Positions 54,326-61,625 of a stretch of DNA of 64,000 bases are shown piece after piece. This stretch comes from Draconibacterium sediminis (GTDB taxonomy: Bacteria; Bacteroidota; Bacteroidia; Bacteroidales; Prolixibacteraceae): positions 310,001-374,000 of the forward strand of contig NZ_JRHC01000001.1 in assembly GCF_000949475.1 (NCBI RefSeq), written 5' to 3'. A program made the position numbers and the translations under genes. The notes under the pieces were generated by a model. The model was not told where the DNA came from, did not search any database, and worked only from the letters and a program-made list of their open reading frames with translations. Each line of letters begins with the position of its first letter. Within the stretch, counting starts at the first letter, position 1.

Positions 54326-54521
54326 ATGAAAAACAACCGCATGCGAAACCAGATCATTATCATTCTTACCACCTTTTGTTGTTGGATTGTTTAATACCCT
54401 TTTATTGAAACCGGAAGATACAGGAACCTGGAAAAACTATGTGGGTTATGGTTTTCTGCTTATCTGTCTGATAAACGTTTGTTGGTTTTTGATACTCATC
54501 GGTAAAAAAAGCACTAAATAA
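54326..54521 (+). pseudogene. Small two-helix membrane protein, frameshifted
   Basis: An ATG at 54326 opens MKNNRMRNQIIIILTT and then stops at codon 23. A one-base shift at about 54373-54380 (T-rich ACCTTTTGTTG) continues as FVVGLFNTLLLKPEDTGTW, then a second hydrophobic stretch (YGFLLICLINVCWFLILIG) ending KKSTK at 54521. One extra T would explain it. The intact product would be 64 residues with two membrane helices. Whether this is decay, a sequencing error or recoding cannot be told. Confidence 0.5.
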
Positions 54522-54550
54522 GTCTGCACTCATTGGGGGGTATGTCAAGC

Positions 54551-54606
54551 AGCGGACAGAAGACCATCGTGCCGGGATAAACTAACTCATTGTCCGCTGC
54601 CTTGTT
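54551..54606. repeat. GCAGCGGAC hairpin repeat
   Basis: GCAGCGGACA near the left answers TGTCCGCTGC on the right, with CATCGTGCCGGGATAAAC in the loop. It is related to the element at about 47604-47660. Confidence 0.65.
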
Positions 54607-54743
54607 GGCAATCTCTGTTTCACCCGCAGCCCATTCATCCCCAAAAGCCCCACATTTGTCGAAAAATATTTTGCGTACAACGGGCCGGGGGTATATTCAT
54701 GGGTAGAATAAAAAACAAGTATTACTAACCATTTATCAATCTC

Positions 54744-55319
54744 ATGAAACTCGATTTTAAAAAGGAGCTAAATCTCTGGGGGGTGTATTTTCTGACCATT
54801 TTTCTAAGTATTTATGTGCACGAACTGGGGCACTGTATTCCGGTTTGGGTAAAAGGGATCGGGGCCATTCCCACGCCGGCAAAAGAGTATATTTTACAAA
54901 CCATACCGGAGGCTTTACAACAGCAGGTATCACTGGGAGGTATTTTAGGAACTGTGTTGGTTACTCTTGGAATAATGGTGTTGTATGGGCTGAAAAAATT
55001 CAGGTACGATTCGGCTGTACTGGCCGGTGTATTGGCCATGCCCGGTATGTATACGCTTCGGTTTATAGTGGTGGGACGCGGGCACGATGCCACCGAGTTT
55101 CAGGAAGCACAGGCAGCGCTGGGGGCAGCTTACAACGGCCATTTTATTGATTGGCTTTTTCTTGCGCTTTTTGTGACGGGTACAGCTTTATGGGTGCTGA
55201 AAGCACAACCCCAACTCCGCATTGCCGGGCGTTTACTTATTGGTTTTGTACTCACCGTACTCTTTGTAATTGCCCACCAGGTGGTAAACAACGCGGTTTT
55301 CGATCCGATGTTTTTGTAA
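54744..55319 (+). CDS. Membrane protein with HExxH motif, family not recognised
   Basis: A 191-residue protein with five or six hydrophobic segments. The first helix ends in YVHELGHCIPVW, giving an HExxH zinc motif (His26, Glu27, His30) as in membrane-embedded M50-type proteases. The second M50 motif (NPDG or similar) is not found, although Asp and Glu residues near 115-119 (HDATEFQEAQ) could be a third ligand. It is monocistronic between repeats. It could be a minimal intramembrane metallopeptidase, or a membrane protein with a chance match. Confidence 0.75.
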   Translation: MKLDFKKELNLWGVYFLTIFLSIYVHELGHCIPVWVKGIGAIPTPAKEYILQTIPEALQQQVSLGGILGTVLVTLGIMVLYGLKKFRYDSAVLAGVLAMPGMYTLRFIVVGRGHDATEFQEAQAALGAAYNGHFIDWLFLALFVTGTALWVLKAQPQLRIAGRLLIGFVLTVLFVIAHQVVNNAVFDPMFL

Positions 55320-55738
55320 GATGTATTTTCAATCCCCCCTTTTAGTTCCCTCTTCGCCAAGGGGGACTGGAACGAACTTGCAACCAAAACGATTTCACTC
55401 CATTATCCCAAAGGGATTAAATACGCATAACCCCGGGCGAGGACGATAGTCCGCTGCCCGGGGAAAGAAACACTGTATCGTTACATCCCTGAAAGGGGTG
55501 AATCATACTCTTCCCAATTAATGGTTTACATTCAACCACTCCATGGCTGTTTCGTGTTAGGCATTCTTTCACGGGTTGCACCCGCGGTTATTCGGATTTT
55601 ACCACTTCGTGGTATTTTGTTGTTCCCAACCCTCACCCAAAAACCGTAAATTAGCCAAAACATTCGCTGTTGTTTGATGAACAAAACGGGTTTTGCAACC
55701 TTTTTCAAAAAGATCGTCTACTTAGTATAGAATGAACA
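55320..55738. repeat. Palindromic repeat region before sigZ
   Basis: No gene is seen. Repeats include ATCCCAAAGGGAT (55403-55415), CCCCGGGC...GCCCGGGG (55425-55463) and further hairpins related to those at 15.15 and 39.05 kb. Confidence 0.5.
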
Positions 55739-55741
55739 ACA

Positions 55742-56311
55742 ATGGAAAATAAAGATTACATCCACATCGAGACTGTCTGGAATGAGTATTACGATCAGCT
55801 ATTGCGCTTTATACGCAAAAGTGTGACGGACAAGGCAACGGCAGAAGACCTGCTTCAGAATGTTTTTCTTAAGATGCTCACCAACATCGAGTCTTTAAAA
55901 GACAGTACCAAAATTAAAAGCTGGTTGTTTCAGATCACCCGGAATACCATGGTCGATCATTTCCGGAAAGCACAAAAGGAGGGAGACATCGCCTCGTTAC
56001 CGCTCGAAGAAGATGACGAGATAAGCGACGATGTTATGGACGAAGTAGAAAGCTGGGTAGCACCCTTTATCAACCGGCTTCCCGAAAAATACCGCGAAGC
56101 ACTCATCTTATCCGAAATAAAGGGAATGTCGCAAAAAGAGCTGGCCCTTCACCTGGGTATTTCGTATTCGGCAGCAAAAACCAGGGTACACAGGGGCCGC
56201 CTGCTGCTCAAACAAAAACTCACCGAATGCTGTATTTTCTACACCGATAAATATGGCAATATCATGAATTACGAATCCAATCCGAACTATTGCAAATCAT
56301 GCAATAATTAG
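55742..56311 (+). CDS. sigZ: ECF sigma factor SigZ
   Basis: A 189-residue ECF sigma factor. Region 2 (about 12-80) includes AEDLLQNVFLKMLTNIESL and IKSWLFQITRNTMVDHFRK. Region 4 (about 105-160) has SQKELALHLGISYSAAKTRVHRGR. A Cys-rich C-terminal tail (CCIFYTDKYG ... NYCKSCNN) is characteristic of SigZ and may sense metals or redox state. In other Bacteroidota sigZ is often next to arsM, and arsM is the next gene here, separated by about 1.3 kb of repeats. No anti-sigma factor is adjacent. Confidence 0.87.
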   Translation: MENKDYIHIETVWNEYYDQLLRFIRKSVTDKATAEDLLQNVFLKMLTNIESLKDSTKIKSWLFQITRNTMVDHFRKAQKEGDIASLPLEEDDEISDDVMDEVESWVAPFINRLPEKYREALILSEIKGMSQKELALHLGISYSAAKTRVHRGRLLLKQKLTECCIFYTDKYGNIMNYESNPNYCKSCNN

Positions 56312-57540
56312 TGCTGCTTTTACCCCTCGTTTGTAACGAGGGGTAGAGGATGATTAAAAAAATCAATCTGTTTTACCCTAAGCCCTAAAGGGAACCAGAT
56401 TGATTTTTAGGATTTCACCCTTTAGGGCTGGGGTAAAAAATCCTAAAAATCATATTGAAACGATATTCTGTTAAAAGTTTCTTTTTTCGTCATCCTGAAC
56501 TTGTTTCAGGATCTTTAATTGCTGAATATCGTTCCGGTAAGATTCTGAAATGAATTCAGAAGGACGTCTTTTCGGACTTTCTACCCCTCGTTTGTAACGA
56601 GGGGTGTATTGTTTTTCGTTTGTAATTAAACAATCGATTATCTTTTCATTTTTGGCGCAAGTAGTAAGACTCGTTTCAAGTGAGTACATATTTCCTGTTG
56701 TCGATACAATCGACAGTAAGTTTGCCCCTCGTTACAAACGAGGGGCAGAGGGCAGAGGGGCTGGTTTGTGCGGAGCAGAATGAAATCTGGGTTCATAAGA
56801 AAAAATCAAATCCGGAGGATTTTAATGTTTATAGCAAATATGGATGGAATGAAGGTACGACTCCAGCCGGAGTCGAATGTTTTACCATTGCTAATGGCTA
56901 TATACATTTGATGCCTCTGGCATCTCTTCTATCCCTGGGTTGTAACGAGGGGCAGAGGGTGGTTAAAAAAATCAATCTGTTTTACCCTAAGCCCTAAAGG
57001 GAACCAGATTGATTTTTAGGATTTCACCCTTCAGGGTTGGGGTAAAAAATACTAAAAATCATATTGAAACGAAACATTTGACCTTCTTTCCAAATACAGT
57101 GCAAGCAGATTTCCTTCTCTGGTCTATTCAATAGCCGAACCAGATAAATAGTGGTACGATTGAATCTCCTATAGACTTTATGTTGTCGATACAATCGACA
57201 GGATGTTGGCCCCTCGTTACAAACGAGGGGCAGAGGCAGACAGAAGGAAATCCGGGTTCATAGGAAAAAATTAAATCCGGAGGATTTAAATGTTTATAGC
57301 AAATATGGATCGAATGAAGGTACGACTCCAGCCGGAGTCGAATGTTTTACCTCGCTAATGGCTATATACATTTGATGCCTCTGGCATCTTTTCTATCCCT
57401 GGGTTGTAACGAGGCGCAGAGGGTGATTAAAAAAATCAATCTGTTTTACCCTAAGCTCTAAAGGGAACCAGATTGATTTTTAGGATTTCACCCTTCAGGG
57501 ATGGGGTAAAAATCCTAAAAATCATATTGATATATAAGCT
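56312..57540. repeat. Satellite-like repeat block between sigZ and arsM
   Basis: About 1.2 kb with no gene. It contains CCCCTCG-type REP palindromes (56323, 56584, 56724, 57209). A structured unit with AAAATCAATCTG/CAGATTGATTTT and TTTTAGGATTT/AAATCCTAAAA arms occurs three times (about 56350-56460, 56960-57070, 57425-57530). The CCGGAGG/ACTCCAGCCGGAGT composite occurs twice (56808-56935, 57273-57400). The last two sets repeat with a period of about 464 bp, indicating a segmental tandem duplication. Confidence 0.85.
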
Positions 57541-57629
57541 GTTCAGGGGGAAGAGGCAGGTCGTACAACAGAATGTTTGCAACCTTTTTTTTATTCTCCG
57601 TCTACCCAATAGACATTAAAACAATTACA

Positions 57630-58439
57630 ATGAAAAAGAATCACGACGAGATCAGAGAGGCTGTGCGCGAAAATTACAGCCGGGTAGCCGAAAAGAATGC
57701 GGCAAACAGTTGCGGATGTCTTACCGAAGACGGAAAAACTTGTTGTGCACCCGAACCCGCCGAATCGTTTTACCACATATCGGCACAACTGGGCTATTCT
57801 GAAAGCGAGTTACAAAACATTCCCGAAGGGGCCAACCTGGGACTGGGCTGCGGAAATCCACAGGCCATTGCGGCCATAAAAAAGGGCGAAACGGTTTTAG
57901 ACCTGGGCAGCGGTGCCGGCTTCGATGTGTTTTTGGCAGCCAACCAGCTGGGAAATACCGGCCTCGCTATTGGTGTCGACATGACTCCGAAAATGATTTC
58001 CACAGCACGCGAAAATGCCCGTAAAGGAGGGTACACCAACGTGGAGTTCCGCCTTGGCGAGATCGAATATCTTCCGGTGGCCGACAAAAGTGTGGATGTG
58101 GCCATCTCAAATTGTGTGATCAACCTCTCGCCCGAAAAACAAAAGGTTTTTAACGAGGTGATCCGCGTGTTAAAACCCGGCGGGCGAATTGCCGTTTCCG
58201 ATGTTATTGCCACCACCGTTTTACCCGAAAAGGTGCTGGAAGATATGGCCCTGTATTCCAGTTGTATCTCGGGAGCCTCTACCACCGACGAACTGGAGAC
58301 GATGCTTACCCAATCCGGATTTACCGACATAAAGATCAGCCCCAAAGACGAAAGCCGTGAGTTTATCCGCGAATGGGCACCGGGCACTTCCATTCACGAT
58401 TATATCGTTTCGGCAGCTATTGAAGCCCGTAAACCTTAA
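57630..58439 (+). CDS. arsM: Arsenite methyltransferase
   Basis: A 269-residue SAM-dependent methyltransferase, started at the Met at 57630 (an upstream frame to 57573 is not family-like). The SAM motif is VLDLGSGAGFDV (89-100). Arsenic-binding cysteines typical of ArsM are present: Cys74 in GLGCGNP, Cys162 in ISNCVINLSP and Cys212 in YSSCISGAS. An additional N-terminal CGC/CC cluster lies at 28-39. It methylates As(III) to volatile or less retained species. Probably regulated by sigZ upstream, though now separated by repeats. Confidence 0.93.
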   Translation: MKKNHDEIREAVRENYSRVAEKNAANSCGCLTEDGKTCCAPEPAESFYHISAQLGYSESELQNIPEGANLGLGCGNPQAIAAIKKGETVLDLGSGAGFDVFLAANQLGNTGLAIGVDMTPKMISTARENARKGGYTNVEFRLGEIEYLPVADKSVDVAISNCVINLSPEKQKVFNEVIRVLKPGGRIAVSDVIATTVLPEKVLEDMALYSSCISGASTTDELETMLTQSGFTDIKISPKDESREFIREWAPGTSIHDYIVSAAIEARKP

Positions 58440-58853
58440 GGTTTTTGTTTTTTCTACCCCTCGTTTGCAACGAGGGGTAAGTAATTTTTTCGTTTGTAAC
58501 GAAGCGGTTGATTTTCTTTCTGATTGCAGAGCACCTAGGCATCATTCTCCAGCATAATCCATAGCCTAACTAAATAACTATTGGTGCGATTGTGTCACTG
58601 TTAAAGCCTATTACCGTGTCGATACAATCGACAGAGAATTGGCCCCTCGTTACAAACGAGGGGCAGAGGATACGACTCCAGCCGGAGTCGCATTTCTTCA
58701 CCGGGGTATTTTCTATAAACGTTTGATGTCGCCGACATCAATCATCCAGCCATTCAAATAAATATTCATTTTTAAATTCAATATCGAAGGCTCCTACTAC
58801 CCCTCGTTTGCAACGAGGGGTAAACGGTTTTTCGTTTGTAACGAAGCAATCGA
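58440..58853. repeat. REP and composite repeats between arsM and the RAYT gene
   Basis: CCCCTCG palindromes at 58457, 58642 and 58800, a CGATACAATCGACA hairpin at about 58621, and a partial copy of the CCGGAGT composite at 58670-58790 that continues the same way as the copy at 49.1-49.27 kb. No gene is present. Confidence 0.8.
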
Positions 58854-59405
58854 TTAATAGTCTGTTTGTACGGAAACCAGTCCTTGTTCTCCGGCATAAT
58901 CAACAGCCGAACTAAACAAATATTCGTGTGGATGAGCTACAATTAAAGCTTTTACAGGATTTTCATGGATATAATTAATGCGTTGATCTATCTTATCTGT
59001 TGTGTCAAGAAGTATGGCATGATTTGTTTCCTGCCAGAATTTGTATTTTTTGATTCTGTTATCAAACTTACCTGCCAGTTCAAAACGATAGAGTAACCAG
59101 TCTCTTCTGCTTTCGGGTATTTCCTGAATCAGCTTTACAATTGTCTTCGAAGTAAATTTTTTAAAATCCCGGATTATATCACTAATTCTGAATCCTTCTT
59201 GTGCACTACACACCAAATGCAGATGATTAGACATAAGTACCCAGGCATATACGGTCAGGCCTTTATTAGCAACACAGTAATTTAGAGAATTAACGATTTC
59301 CAGTTTATATTCTTTTCGTGAAAATATATCTACCCAATCGGTAACAGTAAAGGTTAGAAAATAAGGCGCATTTTGGTCTTCAATGAAATAATTGTCTGCA
59401 GGCAT
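58854..59405 (-). CDS. REP-associated tyrosine transposase (RAYT)
   Basis: An intact 183-residue Y1 transposase. The HUH pair is His61/His63 in VLMSNHLHLVC, and the catalytic Tyr145 is in RINYIHENPVKA. The C-terminus continues with HPHEYLFSSAVDYAG, a RAYT-type ending. CCCCTCG...CGAGGGG palindromes lie on both sides (58800-58820 and 59458-59480), and seven more of the same family are within 9 kb. This is the likely source of that repeat family. Confidence 0.9.
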   Translation of the reverse strand: MPADNYFIEDQNAPYFLTFTVTDWVDIFSRKEYKLEIVNSLNYCVANKGLTVYAWVLMSNHLHLVCSAQEGFRISDIIRDFKKFTSKTIVKLIQEIPESRRDWLLYRFELAGKFDNRIKKYKFWQETNHAILLDTTDKIDQRINYIHENPVKALIVAHPHEYLFSSAVDYAGEQGLVSVQTDY

Positions 59406-59429
59406 TTTTGTTTAAAGGTACATATTTCC

Positions 59430-59480
59430 TTGTGTCGATACAATCAACGGTGAGTTAGCCCCTCGTTGCAAACGAGGGGC
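59430..59480. repeat. REP doublet upstream of the RAYT gene
   Basis: TGTGTCGATACAATCAACG followed by GCCCCTCGTTGCAAACGAGGGGC, the two-hairpin (BIME-like) arrangement seen at 56.7, 57.2 and 58.6 kb. Confidence 0.8.
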
Positions 59481-59512
59481 AGGCCGGAGTCGAATGTGTT
59501 TCCTCCTTTCGA

Positions 59513-59536
59513 ATAGCTATTGAAGCACGCAAGCCG
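59513..59536 (+). pseudogene. Echo of the arsM 3' end
   Basis: GCTATTGAAGCACGCAAGCC then TAA encodes AIEARKP and a stop, exactly the last residues of ArsM (58416-58439). The four base differences are all at third codon positions. It may be the tail of a lost arsM paralogue or a recombination scar. The match is short, so chance is not excluded. Confidence 0.35.
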
Positions 59537-59539
59537 TAA

Positions 59540-59880
59540 CGGATTGCATGGCTATGTAGCACGAACGTTTCCCCTCCTCCAAGGAGGGGGGTACCGCGTT
59601 TACGGGGGTGGGGTGGTAGATGAAAATATTATAAATGGTCACCACCTCGACCTTTTACTCCTTTGTCGCAAAAGCCCACTCCTCCTCAAAGGAGGAGAAA
59701 TTTCTTATTTCATTCATGACTTGAGCATAAAATCAAGCCAGAAGCACGAATATTTCCCCTCCTCTCAGGAGGGGTGGCAGCGATGCAATATTTGCTATGG
59801 AATACCAGAAACGAATTCGCTGACGGGGTGGTTGGATTCACTTACCATCCCCAAAAATTACTACATTTAAACGCTGTTTA
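59540..59880. repeat. GGAGG palindrome-rich intergenic stretch
   Basis: CTCCTCCAAGGAGGGG (59572-59588), CTCCTCCTCAAAGGAGGAG (59680-59698) and a CTCCTCTCAGGAGGGG palindrome (59758-59773). A 116-codon plus-strand frame through here reads these repeats and is not a plausible gene. Confidence 0.5.
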
Positions 59881-59906
59881 ATCATAATATTCATAAATCC
59901 GTTCGT

Positions 59907-61271
59907 ATGACAAACCAAAAATCTGCCCTTACGCTATTGTTGTTGTTTCTTTTTTGTTTTCCGGTAGTGGCACAAAATCCGTATTTCCCCAAAACGCTTG
60001 ATATGCAACAACGTGCCGAGGTGGTAAATGCCTGGCTCGAAGAACGCGTGGAAACCGTATTGCCCGAAGTAATGCGCCGGGCCGGTGTTGATATGTGGCT
60101 GGTAATGGCCCGCGAATACAACGAAGATCCGGTGATAAAAACACTGTTGCCCGCCACCTGGCAATCGGCGCGCCGAACCACCATGTTAATCGCCTACGAT
60201 CCGGGCGACGGAAAACCGCTGGAAACCTTTGGTGTGTCGCGCTACGACACCGGCAAAACCTTTAAAACCATCTGGAACAAAGAAGAGCAGCCCGATCAGT
60301 GGAAAGCACTGGCGGAGATCATCGCCGCCAAAGATCCGGCAAAAATAGGTATCAACAAATCGGAGACTTTTGCCCTGGCCGACGGACTGTCCTCCACACT
60401 GTACGACAAGCTGATGGAGGTGCTGCCCGGCAACTACCGCTCGCGGGTGGTAAGTGCCGAAAACGTGGCCATTGGATGGCTCGAAACCCGCACCCCCTCC
60501 GAAATAATCGTTTACCCGAATATTGTACGCATGGCCCACCAGATCATTGCCGAAGGATTTTCTGAAAAAGTCATTCAGCCGGGCGTTACCACTACCAACG
60601 ATGTGGTGTGGTGGTACCGCAATCGCATTCGCGAACTGGGGTTTACCGCCTGGTTTCATCCCTCGGTGGAAATTCAGCGTGCCGACACCAAAAAGTTCGA
60701 TCATTTGCAGGCCTTCTCCGAAAATCCCGACGAGCAGGTGATTCTGCCGGGCGATCTTTTACATGTCGATTTTGGCATTACCTATCTGCGCCTGAATACC
60801 GACACGCAGCAACATGCCTATGTGCTTCAGCCGGGCGAAACTGCCGCACCCCCTTATCTGAAGGCCGCCTTTAAAACCGCCAACCGCGTGCAGGATATTT
60901 TTACCTCCAACTTTAAAGCCGGTTTATCGGGTAACGACATACTTAAAGCCGCGCTCGCACAATTTAAGGCCGAGGGCTTAAAAGCAAGTATTTATACCCA
61001 TCCGCTGGGTTTTCACGGGCATGCTGCCGGGCCAACCATTGGGTTGTGGGATCAGCAGGACGGCGTTCCCGGGGCCGGCGACTACCCGCTTTATGCCAAT
61101 ACCGCCTATGCCATTGAGCTAAACGCTGCGGTAACCATCAGCGAGTGGAACAAGGAGATTCGTATTATGCTCGAAGAAGATGCCTTTTTCGATGGCGATA
61201 CCGTACGTTATATCGATGGACGCCAAACCGAACTGTTCACCATTCCGCGGGCGCTGCCGGGTGTGGAGTGA
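59907..61271 (+). CDS. M24 family metallopeptidase (Xaa-Pro aminopeptidase-like), exported
   Basis: A 454-residue exported protein with signal peptide ending VVAQ (about 22). The pita-bread catalytic domain has the M24 ligand set: Asp in LLHVDFGITYL, Asp in LNTDTQQHAY, His in HPLGFHGHAAGP, Glu in AIELNAAV and Glu in MLEEDAFF. The N-terminal domain (about 30-220) is creatinase-like. It probably removes N-terminal residues before proline in the periplasm. It is a single gene. Its codon usage is more GC-rich than neighbouring island genes. Confidence 0.87.
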   Translation: MTNQKSALTLLLLFLFCFPVVAQNPYFPKTLDMQQRAEVVNAWLEERVETVLPEVMRRAGVDMWLVMAREYNEDPVIKTLLPATWQSARRTTMLIAYDPGDGKPLETFGVSRYDTGKTFKTIWNKEEQPDQWKALAEIIAAKDPAKIGINKSETFALADGLSSTLYDKLMEVLPGNYRSRVVSAENVAIGWLETRTPSEIIVYPNIVRMAHQIIAEGFSEKVIQPGVTTTNDVVWWYRNRIRELGFTAWFHPSVEIQRADTKKFDHLQAFSENPDEQVILPGDLLHVDFGITYLRLNTDTQQHAYVLQPGETAAPPYLKAAFKTANRVQDIFTSNFKAGLSGNDILKAALAQFKAEGLKASIYTHPLGFHGHAAGPTIGLWDQQDGVPGAGDYPLYANTAYAIELNAAVTISEWNKEIRIMLEEDAFFDGDTVRYIDGRQTELFTIPRALPGVE

Positions 61272-61444
61272 GTTGGTGAATCAGCTGCAAGTCACAAGTT
61301 GCAAGACAACTACCAGTGACTGTTGACCAGTGACTAACTCTCTCTTTCCCCCGACGCTTCGGTCGGGATTTGGCTACGGCCGATTTTCAATTCGCTTCGC
61401 TCAATTTTTGCCTTTCCACTTTTGCCTTTTACCTTTACAGTATT

Positions 61445-61585
61445 ATGGCCGATGTACACAACAAAACAACCCGCTCGTATAATATGAGCCGCATTAAAGG
61501 CAAAAACACAAAGCCTGAGATGCTGGTGCGGAAGTTTTTATTAAATTGTGAGAGTGATCTTTGGATATTGTTAAACAAAATCTAA
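61445..61585 (+). pseudogene. vsr: Truncated very-short-patch repair endonuclease
   Basis: The first 33 residues (MADVHNKTTRSYNMSRIKGK, then NTKPEMLVRKFLL) match the N-terminus of Vsr DNA mismatch endonucleases, which nick at T:G mismatches made by cytosine methylation. The match then breaks into unrelated sequence and a stop, so about 110 residues are missing, including the catalytic part. It lies 40 bp upstream of an mcrB-like gene. Vsr genes normally accompany cytosine-5 methyltransferases, none of which is in the window. Confidence 0.8.
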
Positions 61586-61625
61586 CTTTAAACAAAGATT
61601 AAAATTCAATCTAACCAATATTCTA

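Noticed and set aside
54112-54408. Plus-strand frame of 98 codons
   Set aside because: It spans the promoter region and reads the small membrane gene in the wrong frame. The joined frame from 54326 to 54521 is more protein-like.
56680-56997. Plus-strand frame of 105 codons in the repeat block
   Set aside because: It is made of REP and composite repeats that recur out of frame 464 bp later.
56312-57540. Possible CRISPR array because of regularly repeated palindromes
   Set aside because: Units are of different lengths and spacers are not unique. There are no cas genes, and the palindromes match REP/RAYT behaviour.
59520-59870. Plus-strand frame of 116 codons
   Set aside because: It reads GGAGG palindromes and has no plausible domain.
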